From SIG452 sp045540295 (GTDB lineage: Bacteria; Bacillota; Clostridia; UMGS1840): DNA of 64,000 nt. The notes beneath the pieces were generated by a model. It was given only the letters and a program-made list of their open reading frames with translations, made no database searches and was not told the origin of the DNA. Made by a program: the position numbers and the translations under genes. The stretch is from contig JAZQGY010000019.1 in NCBI GenBank assembly GCA_045540295.1, positions 1-64,000 on the forward strand, read 5' to 3'. Positions 1 to 7,318 of this stretch are shown here, one piece after another (position 1 is the first letter of the stretch; the number at the start of each line of letters is the position of its first letter).

Positions 1-73
1 AAAACTATAGGTTTAGCACAACCAATGCCTTGTTTTAGTGGTTGCGACACATAAGGTTTAGATGCAACTTTTC

Positions 74-124
74 AAAGGCTCCCTTTACACAAGGGAGCTG
101 TCAGCCTAGCTGACTGAGGGATTG
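74..124. repeat. Left hairpin-rich inverted repeat of DUF559 cassette
   Basis: Two perfect hairpins lie back to back: an 8-bp stem (78-85 with 91-98, 5-nt loop) and a 6-bp stem (100-105 with 109-114, 3-nt loop), then AGGGATTG. The same layout appears inverted at 473-530 on the other side of the broken nuclease gene. From memory, similar palindromic repeats are scattered through gut Clostridia genomes; I cannot confirm that here. The repeat supplies the last codons and stop of the nuclease frame. Confidence 0.6.
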
Positions 125-469
125 TTTCACTACATTATCTATAAAAATACAAACTCCATCAAAGTTTTTCAAAACATCAAGATTTGATATTCGGATAATT
201 TTTATCCCATATTGTTCTAAATAAGCAGTTCTTTTTTCATCATTGAAAAGCCCATCATCTTCGTGGTGTTGCGAACCATCTAACTCTATAACAACATTTG
301 CTTTTTCGCAATAGAAGTCTGTTATATATTAACCTAACACCTTTTGCCTTGTAAACTTTATAGGATAACTTCTTAAAAAATCATACCAAAGATGTCTTTC
401 TTCTTTTGTCATATTTTTTCTGAGTTCCTTTGCAAATGGAACTATTTTACTATTATGTTTTCTATCCAT
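101..469 (-). pseudogene. DUF559 (Vsr-like) endonuclease-domain protein, interrupted
   Basis: Reading the minus strand from the ATG at 467-469 gives a 122-residue frame broken once, at codon 47, by a TAA (329-331). The protein before it (KELRKNMTKEERHLWYDFLR, then KFTRQKVLG) and after it (YITDFYCEKANVVIELDGSQ, then IKIIRISNLDVL) matches the DUF559 family, a PD-(D/E)XK/Vsr-like nuclease fold in which the IELDGSQH stretch carries acidic active-site residues. The C-terminus runs into the left repeat. A single CAA-to-TAA change could explain the stop, so decay looks recent. The family's role is not established; such genes often occur as small scattered cassettes. Confidence is high for the family and good for the interruption, barring a sequencing error. 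Confidence 0.75.
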
Positions 470-472
470 TTA

Positions 473-530
473 CAACCCCTCCGAGTTTGCTTCGCAAACC
501 CACCTCCCCTTACACAGGAGAGGCTTTTTC
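473..530. repeat. Right hairpin-rich inverted repeat of DUF559 cassette
   Basis: This mirrors the left repeat in reverse order: CAACCCCT, a 6-bp hairpin (485-490 with 494-499), then an imperfect hairpin with the shared core TTACACAGG and AGGCTTTTT at the outer edge. The sequence has diverged from the left copy but keeps the layout, so the pair behaves like terminal inverted repeats around the nuclease gene. Confidence 0.55.
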
Positions 531-578
531 CTTTTCGTCATATTTCGACATCTCCATATAGTTTGTGTCAAAACAAAC

Positions 579-1049
579 TTAAAAAGTAATAGCAGAAAAA
601 TCTGCATGAATGAGTTCTGCCAAAGATGCAGGATTTAATTTTAGTTGAAGTCCGATTTTGCCGCCGCTGACATAGAAAAATCCCAAGGCTTTCGCTGATT
701 CATCAATCACGGTCTGAAACAGTTTTTTCATTCCTACTGGGGAACAACCGCCACGAATATAACCGGTGATTTTATTGATATCTTTTACAGCAATCATTTC
801 TACAGATTTTTCGCCTACGGATTTTGCAGCTGCTTTTAAATCCAACTCACAAGCTACTGGAATCACAAACACAAAATAGTTCTTGGATTTTCCCTGCGTC
901 ACTAAAGTCTTATATACAAATTTAGGATCCTGCCCGATTTTTCCGGCAACAGACACCCCGTCTATCACGCCGTCGGAAGCATCATAAGTTTCCACATCAT
1001 ACGGAATTTTTTGCTTTTCTAAAATACGCATTGCGTTTGTTTTTTCCAT
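579..1049 (-). CDS. ybaK: Cys-tRNA(Pro)/aminoacyl-tRNA deacylase, YbaK/EbsC family
   Basis: The 156-residue protein has the full length of the YbaK family, which hydrolyses mischarged tRNA (classically Cys-tRNA(Pro)) in trans in the cytoplasm. The conserved lysine lies in FVYKTLV (K47), and the GGCSPVGMKK segment (about residues 100-109) is the family's substrate-site loop. The start has an AGAAAGG ribosome binding site. It stands alone: a terminator separates it from the SPFH gene upstream. The exact substrate (Cys, Ala or other) cannot be told from sequence. Confidence 0.9.
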   Translation of the reverse strand: MEKTNAMRILEKQKIPYDVETYDASDGVIDGVSVAGKIGQDPKFVYKTLVTQGKSKNYFVFVIPVACELDLKAAAKSVGEKSVEMIAVKDINKITGYIRGGCSPVGMKKLFQTVIDESAKALGFFYVSGGKIGLQLKLNPASLAELIHADFSAITF

Positions 1050-1063
1050 AATTTTGCCTTTCT

Positions 1064-1099
1064 AAAAACAGACACTCTAAAATACGAGTGTCTGTTTTA
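1064..1099 (-). terminator. Intrinsic terminator after the SPFH gene
   Basis: A perfect 10-bp stem (1068-1077 with 1086-1095), flanked by A and T runs, lies 10 bases past the SPFH stop codon. It should end the nfeD-SPFH transcript and may also work in the other direction. Confidence 0.75.
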
Positions 1100-1105
1100 C
1101 GCTAT

Positions 1106-2023
1106 TTAATCTTTTAAGAATTCCTTCACAGAAGTTGCAAGTCCTGCAACACCTTGAATTTCCGATGGAATAATAATTTTAGTTGCCTGACCATCTGCTG
1201 CTTTTTCAAAGGCTTCTAAGCTTCTGAGTTTTAAAACGGTATCATCAATTCCCGCTTCCTTAATCATACGAAGTCCTTCTGCAGTTGCTTTTTGCACCTC
1301 TAAAATCGCCTGTGCTTCCCCTTCTGCTTCACGGATTTGAGCTTCTCTTTTTGCATCAGCCTGTAAAATAGCAGATTCTTTTTCGGCTTCCGCTTTCAGA
1401 ATGGTCGCCTGTTTTTCCCCTTCTGCCACCAAAATCTGAGAACGTTTTTCCCCTTCGGCTTTTAAGATAGCTTCTCGGCGTTCACGTTCGGCTTTCATCT
1501 GTTTCTCCATTGCATCCTGAATTTCTCGGGGTGGCAGAATGTTTCTTAATTCCACACGGTTAATTTTAATACCCCAGGCATCGGTTGCTTCATCTAAGAT
1601 AGAACGCATTTTGGTGTTAACAGTGTCTCTGGAGGTCAAAGTTTCATCCAATTCCAGATCACCCACGATATTACGCAGGGTGGTCGCTGTCAGATTTTCA
1701 ATTGCAGAAATAGGACGGTCAATACCATAGCAATATAATTTTGCGTCCGTAATCTGATAGTAAACTACCGTGTCAATCTGCATAGTAACATTATCTTTGG
1801 TGATTACCGGCTGAGGAGCAAAGTCTGCCACTTTTTCTTTGAGGCTGACTTTTTTGGCAATACGGTCAATCACCGGAATTTTAAAGTGCAAACCAACACC
1901 CCAAGCTGCATGAAACGCTCCTAAACGTTCCACAACAAAAACGCTTGCCTGAGGCACAATTTTAATACAGGAAATCGCTAAAATCACACCAATCAATAAA
2001 ATAATTCCAATTAATTCCGGCAT
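1106..2023 (-). CDS. SPFH/Band 7 (stomatin-like, QmcA type) membrane protein
   Basis: This 305-residue protein has one N-terminal membrane segment (about residues 3-22), then a Band 7/SPFH domain (VVERLGAFHAAW onward, to about residue 180). A long charged helical region follows, with repeated AEGEK/AEAEK units (about 180-245), typical of oligomerising stomatins. Such proteins scaffold membrane microdomains. The start has an AAAGGAGAC binding site and overlaps the end of the nfeD-like gene by 13 bases. SPFH-NfeD pairs of this kind are widespread in bacteria and are thought to act together. Confidence 0.9.
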   Translation of the reverse strand: MPELIGIILLIGVILAISCIKIVPQASVFVVERLGAFHAAWGVGLHFKIPVIDRIAKKVSLKEKVADFAPQPVITKDNVTMQIDTVVYYQITDAKLYCYGIDRPISAIENLTATTLRNIVGDLELDETLTSRDTVNTKMRSILDEATDAWGIKINRVELRNILPPREIQDAMEKQMKAERERREAILKAEGEKRSQILVAEGEKQATILKAEAEKESAILQADAKREAQIREAEGEAQAILEVQKATAEGLRMIKEAGIDDTVLKLRSLEAFEKAADGQATKIIIPSEIQGVAGLATSVKEFLKD

Positions 2024-2451
2024 AATGTCTCCTTTCTCTCAACAACGAGTTTAACACCTTCAATTTTTATAATTTTAATTTTTTCTCCAGTTAAAACAAC
2101 GGTACCATCCTCTGTTTTCGCAGACCAAATCTGCCCTGCAACCTTCACTTGCCCCATTCCTTCCAAAGGATTGATGGATTCCAATACAATACCTTCCATA
2201 TCAACTAATCGATCCGCATTGGTTTTTTCCTTGGCATATTTTATTTTTTGCATCAAAGGTTTCGTCAGCAAAATAAACGTCAGTGAAAGAACCAAAAGTA
2301 AAATAACTTGAGTTATAACTTGTGTGGGGAAAAAATAGGCATAAATTGCCGTCAGAAGAGATCCCAAAGCAATCCAAATGGTGGTTAAATTATAGCTTAA
2401 CAATTCTACAACTAACAAAACAAAAAACAATGCTACATACCATATGTACAT
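2011..2451 (-). CDS. NfeD-like membrane protein with C-terminal OB domain
   Basis: The 146-residue protein has two to three membrane segments in its first 75 residues (YVALFFVLLVVELL, then ALGSLLTAIYAYF and a third), followed by a small beta domain (about 85-140) with a glycine-rich turn, as in the short NfeD class lacking the protease domain. It is translationally coupled to the downstream SPFH gene. Its inferred job is as membrane partner of the SPFH scaffold. Confidence 0.8.
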   Translation of the reverse strand: MYIWYVALFFVLLVVELLSYNLTTIWIALGSLLTAIYAYFFPTQVITQVILLLVLSLTFILLTKPLMQKIKYAKEKTNADRLVDMEGIVLESINPLEGMGQVKVAGQIWSAKTEDGTVVLTGEKIKIIKIEGVKLVVERKETLCRN

Positions 2452-2494
2452 TGTGCCTTCCTCCTCTCAGAATACTTTCTACTTGAAACTTCCA

Positions 2495-3781
2495 TTATTT
2501 AGACTCAAATTGACTCAAATAAGTTCCCATATCCACAGTAATGCCTTGTTTACGGGCATCCTCCGCAGCAAAACAAATCAGATGACTCATACAGGATACT
2601 TTTAAATCGGAAATGGAATCAGAGGGCTGTCCTAATGCCAGATAATCATATAAATCCGCCATAATACCCATATCACCGCCACCGTGTCCGCCGGCAATGG
2701 TCTGGTCAAATCCTGCTTCAGGTTGATAAACAGAAGTGGTTTCGTGGGTCTTAAAGCTATAGAAGGTGACAGACTGTTCTTCCATATCCGCACGAAGTTC
2801 CCCTTCGGTTCCCATAATGGTGGTTACCCGACCGCCTTTATTAAAGCCAGACATGGTAAGAGAAGCATATTTATCTTCTCCGAACTGCATATTCACAATC
2901 TGATGGTCAACCACATCATTATCACACTGATACACGCATCTGCCGTAAGGAGATGTTTTTAAGATTTCATCTAATTCATCATCGGTGGGGTCAAATTTAT
3001 TGGCAACAATCGCACGGAAATGTTGCACTTCCGCAGTGGGAAGACGGTATAAATCGGGAGCATAGTAATAGCAGGTATCTTTATGAGGACATCCGTCCAG
3101 ACAGCGTTTGGGAGCACCCTCCGGTTTATTCTTTTCACAAAAATAAGAGAGAGTACCCACAGACTGCACTTTGGTGCAAAGTTCCCCTACCAACCACTGC
3201 AATAAATCGGTATCATGACAGCATTTTGCCAGAAGCATGGGAGAAGATTCGGATTCTTTTCTCCAGTTCCCTCTCACATAGCTATGGCTGATATGTACAT
3301 TACCAACGCCCTCGGTATGAATCATATTCATAATTTCGCCCATATTGCCGTCTGCAATAAATTTTTTGATTTCTTTATAGAACGGAGTATAGCGAAGCAC
3401 ATGACAAACCACGCTTTTTACACCGTGTTCCTCTGCCGCACGATACATTTTATAACATTCTTCGGGAGAAACAGAAATGGGTTTCTCCATCAGCAAATCA
3501 TATTTCTTTTCCATCGCCAAAAGAGCAGGCGCATAGTGCATTTTATCCTGAGTGCAAATCATAGCAATATCCGCAAATTTGGGAAGTGCTAAAATGTCTT
3601 CATAACTTTCATAGCAGTTTTCCTGCGGCACGTTATACAAATCTCTTAAATATTCTCGTTTTTCACGGATGGGCTCTGCAATCCCAACCAACTTAAATTT
3701 TTCAGGGTTCTGCTGCAAATATTTTAAATAACTGCTGCCACGGTCTCCCCCACCAATTAAAATCAGTGTTAACTGTTTCAT
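2495..3781 (-). CDS. Gfo/Idh/MocA family oxidoreductase
   Basis: This 428-residue protein starts with a Rossmann nucleotide-binding motif (IGGGDRGSSY, residues 9-18) and has the family's EKP motif (residues 99-101), whose lysine is catalytic. The C-terminal alpha/beta domain should bind a sugar or cyclitol. A cysteine-rich insert (CLDGCPHKDTCYYYAP, about residues 230-245) may bind a metal. The family uses NAD(P) to oxidise or reduce sugars, inositols and related compounds; the substrate cannot be assigned. It lies between the nfeD-SPFH pair and the lepB operon, with no sugar transporter nearby. Confidence 0.85.
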   Translation of the reverse strand: MKQLTLILIGGGDRGSSYLKYLQQNPEKFKLVGIAEPIREKREYLRDLYNVPQENCYESYEDILALPKFADIAMICTQDKMHYAPALLAMEKKYDLLMEKPISVSPEECYKMYRAAEEHGVKSVVCHVLRYTPFYKEIKKFIADGNMGEIMNMIHTEGVGNVHISHSYVRGNWRKESESSPMLLAKCCHDTDLLQWLVGELCTKVQSVGTLSYFCEKNKPEGAPKRCLDGCPHKDTCYYYAPDLYRLPTAEVQHFRAIVANKFDPTDDELDEILKTSPYGRCVYQCDNDVVDHQIVNMQFGEDKYASLTMSGFNKGGRVTTIMGTEGELRADMEEQSVTFYSFKTHETTSVYQPEAGFDQTIAGGHGGGDMGIMADLYDYLALGQPSDSISDLKVSCMSHLICFAAEDARKQGITVDMGTYLSQFESK

Positions 3782-3816
3782 AATTCTCTTCTTGTTTCCT
3801 TTCTGCGAGTAATTTC

Positions 3817-4488
3817 CTAATTATGATGCGCTTTAAAATGTTCCATACACTGTTTCATACAAATTCCGCAAACCGAACCGCGTCCAATGTGCATAAACTG
3901 TTTTTTCATATAATCGGAACAAGCTTTACGATCCAAAAGGGACAAATCGGGGGCGTCCCAACTGAATTTTTTACCATACAATGCTTGTGCAGGGCAACTT
4001 TTTACACAACGATTACATCCGTCACACAAGTCTTCCGACAGCGGCTCTCCCGTAGCTAAAGGCAAATTGGTGAACACTGTTCCAAGTCGAATGGCAGGAC
4101 CGTATTGTTTGTGTAAAAACAAAGCATTTTTTCCAATTGTTCCAAGCCCTGCATAAACGGCTGCCTTTTTGTGAGAATATTCACCCGCATAGGTATTGTG
4201 ACCGTTCACAGTCTGAGATGCAGGAATGGGAAAATAAAGTCCACCTTTTTCTTCTATTTTTTGTCCGCACAAAAGACCCAATCTGTCAATCAAAGCATTG
4301 GCTGTTTTGTAATGGTTGAAATAGGTATAGGTCGGCGCTGTGTCAATTTGAGAAATTACAAAATCAGAGAGCTTTACCACAATGGAAACAGCATATTCCA
4401 AAGAATCATAAGACACTTTAGCAAAGCCAACATCCGTTGCACCGTTTTCCAATAAATATGATTTTAAATCTTGGGTAAACTGTTCCAT
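3817..4488 (-). CDS. QueG-like 4Fe-4S double-cluster protein, short form
   Basis: The 223-residue protein resembles the core of epoxyqueuosine reductase: it has AGLGTIGKNAL (about residues 113-123), a CxxCxxCxxxCP cluster motif (CDGCNRCVKSCP) and a second cysteine set near the C-terminus (CGICMKQC). True QueG is near 370-390 residues and carries C-terminal helical repeats that are absent here, so the reaction is uncertain. I chose the ATG at 4488 because GAGGAAA precedes it and it follows the yraN stop codon; the longer frame to 4509 would overlap yraN and has no good binding site. It is the last gene of the lepB cluster. Confidence 0.65.
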   Translation of the reverse strand: MEQFTQDLKSYLLENGATDVGFAKVSYDSLEYAVSIVVKLSDFVISQIDTAPTYTYFNHYKTANALIDRLGLLCGQKIEEKGGLYFPIPASQTVNGHNTYAGEYSHKKAAVYAGLGTIGKNALFLHKQYGPAIRLGTVFTNLPLATGEPLSEDLCDGCNRCVKSCPAQALYGKKFSWDAPDLSLLDRKACSDYMKKQFMHIGRGSVCGICMKQCMEHFKAHHN

Positions 4489-4495
4489 AATTTCC

Positions 4496-4864
4496 TCATT
4501 GCAACACATTTTTTAAATGATTGATTTTCGCAAGTTTGAAAAGACCGTGATTTGTAAGACGAACCTCAATTACATCAAACCGACATTCACAGTCTCCACC
4601 GTGACGGGAAAGATAATACTTGGCGCTCTTTAACATATGCTGTTGTTTGTAATATGAAACTGCTTCTGCAGGAGCACCGTATTCGTCCGAAGTTCTGGTT
4701 TTCACTTCCACAAATACAAGGCAATCCTTCTCTTTTGCAATCATATCGAGTTCCCCTGCCCTGGTTCGGTAATTGGTTTCTAAAATCTGATAACCTCGCC
4801 GTCTGAGATAGTTTTTTGCTTTCATCTCACCCAGCTTTCCGATTGTCTGACGGTATTTTTCCAT
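4496..4864 (-). CDS. yraN: YraN/UPF0102 family endonuclease-like protein
   Basis: At 122 residues this has the usual family length. The nuclease-fold core is present: ETNYRTRAGELDMIAK with the acidic ELD, then LVFVEVKTRT with the EVK pair, as in Holliday-junction-resolvase-type folds. The biological role is unproven. It follows rnhB by one base, a gene order common in Firmicutes (rbgA-rnhB-yraN). Confidence 0.9.
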   Translation of the reverse strand: MEKYRQTIGKLGEMKAKNYLRRRGYQILETNYRTRAGELDMIAKEKDCLVFVEVKTRTSDEYGAPAEAVSYYKQQHMLKSAKYYLSRHGGDCECRFDVIEVRLTNHGLFKLAKINHLKNVLQ

Positions 4865-4865
4865 A

Positions 4866-5474
4866 CTATTTCTCCAGGATTTTTTTCAGAAATGTTTTTC
4901 TGTGAATAGGCGTAATGCCATATTGCTGGATGGCTTCATAATGAGCCTTCGTGCCGTAGCCTTTGTGTTTCGTGAAACCGTATTCGGGATATATTTTATC
5001 GTATTCCACCATTAAGCGGTCTCGGGTAACCTTTGCCAGAATAGATGCACAGGCAATGGAATAAGACTTGGCATCTCCCTTCACCACCGTCTGATTAGGT
5101 GTAGTAATTCCTTTGTTACGATTGCCGTCAATTAACGCAAAATCCGCCTTTTGGGACAGTCCGTTGATAGCATTTTCCATCGCTTTTAAAGTGGCATTTA
5201 AAATATTGATTTCATCTATTTCGCAATTATCAATCAAACAAACGTGATAAGCAATTGCCTCTTTGACAATCTCTTCATAGAGAGCTTCCCGCTTCTTTTC
5301 AGTGAGTTTTTTTGAATCGTTTACGCCCTCAATACAGGACCCTTTGGGCATAATCACCGCAGCAGCAGCAACCGGACCACAAAGGGGTCCTCTGCCTGCT
5401 TCGTCAACGCCACAAATATATTGGTAGTCTTTTCCATCCCCGATTAGTTCTAAATCATCAACAAATTCGCTCAT
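4866..5474 (-). CDS. rnhB: Ribonuclease HII
   Basis: This 202-residue enzyme cleaves RNA in RNA/DNA hybrids and at single ribonucleotides in DNA. The signature GVDEAGRGPLCGPV supplies two acidic metal ligands (D24, E25); a third lies in ALIDGN and a fourth later near the RDRLM helix. The start overlaps the rbgA stop by four bases (ATGA), so the two are translationally coupled. Confidence 0.95.
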   Translation of the reverse strand: MSEFVDDLELIGDGKDYQYICGVDEAGRGPLCGPVAAAAVIMPKGSCIEGVNDSKKLTEKKREALYEEIVKEAIAYHVCLIDNCEIDEINILNATLKAMENAINGLSQKADFALIDGNRNKGITTPNQTVVKGDAKSYSIACASILAKVTRDRLMVEYDKIYPEYGFTKHKGYGTKAHYEAIQQYGITPIHRKTFLKKILEK

Positions 5475-6322
5475 AATTCCTCCGGAGTTTCCAAACTGAT
5501 GTTACCAAAACGACCGTTTTTAAAATCATCTAATACCGCATTGGCACAACGCTCATAGTCAGGGTCGTTTTTACTGAAAATATAGCCACGTTTATAGGCA
5601 ATTTTATCATACACCGTCAGTTTATCATCGTCTGATTCTAAGGTGATTTTATAACGCTCTACCAAAGCTTTGGCATGATTACAAAGCAGATAATCAATCA
5701 GGTACACACCTAATTCTTCCACATCCAGAATCTGACTTTTAATAGCACCGGTAAACGCAAGATGTAACGATACTTTTTCATCACCAAGTTTCGGCCATAA
5801 TATTCCGGGGGTATCCATCAATTCAATTTCGTTAGAAACTTTTACCCACTGTTTATGCACAGTGACCCCCGGACGATCTTCGGTTTTTAAGCGTTTATTA
5901 TTTGCCATACGGTTTATAAATGAAGATTTTCCGGAGTTGGGAATACCAACTACCATAATACGAATCGGCTTAAAAATTCCTTTTTCACGGTTTCTGGAAA
6001 GCTTTTCCTTTAATAATTCTTTTAAATCAGAGGTAATTCTCTTTAACCCTTCACCGGTTTCACAATTGACCTTTAGCGCTAAAATCCCCTGTTCCTTGTA
6101 GTAAGATACCCAGCTTTCTGTCACAGTATCATCTGCCATATCAGATTTATTTAACAGCACAATTTTCGGCTTATTCTGACACAGCTCATCGATATCGGGA
6201 TTCTTTGAGGAAATGGGGATTCTTGCATCCAACACTTCCACCACGGCATCCACTAATTTTAAATCCTCGGAAATTAAGCGTTTGGTTTTCGCCATATGTC
6301 CGGGATACCAGTTGATATTCAT
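5471..6322 (-). CDS. rbgA: Ribosome biogenesis GTPase RbgA (YlqF)
   Basis: This 283-residue circularly permuted GTPase acts in late assembly of the 50S subunit. The motif order is G4 (NKSD, 58-61), then G1 (GIPNSGKS, 126-133), then G3 (DTPGI, 170-174), which is diagnostic. The N-terminal NWYPGHMAKT motif is typical of RbgA. The C-terminal helical domain binds rRNA. It sits directly downstream of lepB, as in many Firmicutes. Confidence 0.95.
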   Translation of the reverse strand: MNINWYPGHMAKTKRLISEDLKLVDAVVEVLDARIPISSKNPDIDELCQNKPKIVLLNKSDMADDTVTESWVSYYKEQGILALKVNCETGEGLKRITSDLKELLKEKLSRNREKGIFKPIRIMVVGIPNSGKSSFINRMANNKRLKTEDRPGVTVHKQWVKVSNEIELMDTPGILWPKLGDEKVSLHLAFTGAIKSQILDVEELGVYLIDYLLCNHAKALVERYKITLESDDDKLTVYDKIAYKRGYIFSKNDPDYERCANAVLDDFKNGRFGNISLETPEEL

Positions 6323-6351
6323 ATAAATCCTCCCGATTTTTTAGTTGATTC

Positions 6352-7074
6352 TTAATATAACAAACCGAAACTGCCAAGGGGCCAGAATCTGAAAATCGCC
6401 TTTCCGATAATGTCCTTATGATTTACCATGCCAACCGTTGCTTCATAACGGCTGTCAACACTGTGATTACGGTTATCCCCTAAAACATATACATGTCCTT
6501 CCGGGACCGTCATCGGATATTCTTCGGTGGAGTATGATCTGGGATCGGTTCTGATGTAGTCAGCGATATAATCTTCTTCCAACACTTTGCCGTCCACATA
6601 TACATCATAATACTTGGAGTTATCCTCCGGGTCGATGTTCATTTTAAAATCAATTGTCTGCCCGCCAATTGCAATGATGCGTTTGATATATGGCTTGTTA
6701 TCGCCTTTGGGATTTAACACAATGATATCTCCATTGGATGGCGTATAACCTAAATGATACACCACCAACATATCCTTATCCTGCAAGGTTGGTTCCATGG
6801 ATGGACCGCTTACCTGAACAGTTCTGCCTACAAAGGTGGTTAGTAAAAATACCACTAAAAGAGCAACCCCTAAACATTCTATCCATTCCAGAAGCTCTCT
6901 TTGCCAGGTTTTTTTCTTTTTTTCCTTTTTCTTTTTTCCTTTTTGGGGATTGGTTTCTTCCTCACTGTTGCCGGCTGAGATGTCTTTAGCAATCACTTCT
7001 TCACAAACCTCTGCAGCTTCATTTTTCTCCGAGAAAGTTTCCTGCACCTTTTCATTTTCTGCCTCATAGTTCAT
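6352..7074 (-). CDS. lepB: Signal peptidase I
   Basis: This membrane-bound serine protease removes signal peptides of exported proteins. From the chosen start it has 240 residues: an unusually long acidic then lysine-rich cytoplasmic tail (about 1-57, ending KKKKEKKKK), one membrane segment (about 63-83), the catalytic serine in SGPSMEPTL (S92), the catalytic lysine in KRIIAIGG (K131), and the GDNRNHSVDSR box. I chose the ATG at 7074 because AGAAAGGGTG lies just upstream; the frame stays open to 7113. It heads the operon transcribed from the promoter at 7138-7166. Confidence 0.93.
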   Translation of the reverse strand: MNYEAENEKVQETFSEKNEAAEVCEEVIAKDISAGNSEEETNPQKGKKKKEKKKKTWQRELLEWIECLGVALLVVFLLTTFVGRTVQVSGPSMEPTLQDKDMLVVYHLGYTPSNGDIIVLNPKGDNKPYIKRIIAIGGQTIDFKMNIDPEDNSKYYDVYVDGKVLEEDYIADYIRTDPRSYSTEEYPMTVPEGHVYVLGDNRNHSVDSRYEATVGMVNHKDIIGKAIFRFWPLGSFGLLY

Positions 7075-7137
7075 ATTATAACACCCTTTCTGAAACATCG
7101 GATTATAATCCAAAAATACACATTTTTATCCTCTTCT

Positions 7138-7166
7138 ATTTTATCAAATGATACCTTGGATGTCAA
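7138..7166 (-). promoter_or_regulatory. Sigma-A promoter of the lepB operon
   Basis: TTGACA (7161-7166) and TAAAAT (7138-7143) are 17 bases apart on the minus strand, a near-consensus housekeeping promoter about 65 bases from the lepB start. It diverges from the citrate synthase promoter. Confidence 0.75.
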
Positions 7167-7206
7167 CTGATTTCAAATATTTTTACGATTTTATTGCAAT
7201 TTCTTA

Positions 7207-7235
7207 TTGACTATTTTTACAATTTATTGTAAAAT
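7207..7235 (+). promoter_or_regulatory. Sigma-A promoter of citrate synthase
   Basis: TTGACT (7207-7212) and TAAAAT (7230-7235) are separated by 17 bases, and the ATG lies about 84 bases past the -10 box. The spacer is filled by a palindrome (see 7215-7234), so the promoter is probably regulated. Confidence 0.75.
7215..7234 (+). promoter_or_regulatory. Palindromic operator candidate in citrate synthase promoter
   Basis: TTTTACAAT and ATTGTAAAA form a perfect 9-bp inverted repeat with a 2-base spacer, lying between and overlapping the -35 and -10 elements. A degenerate copy of the same layout starts at 7181, 34 bases upstream, roughly three helical turns. A dimeric repressor bound here would block the promoter. 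The regulator is not identifiable from the site. Confidence 0.5.
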
Positions 7236-7318
7236 AAAATGTAAGATTATAATTTAGGACAAGGATATATGCCTCTTTATAAAAAAGGCTCCAAAGCGCA
7301 CTGAAAGGAGATATCAAT

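Noticed and set aside
1..73. Possible gene end or promoter at the left edge
   Set aside because: No convincing frame or promoter; nothing supportable in these bases.
392..589. 65-codon plus-strand open frame at the left end
   Set aside because: It is antisense to the broken DUF559 gene and the right repeat, with no binding site or family resemblance.
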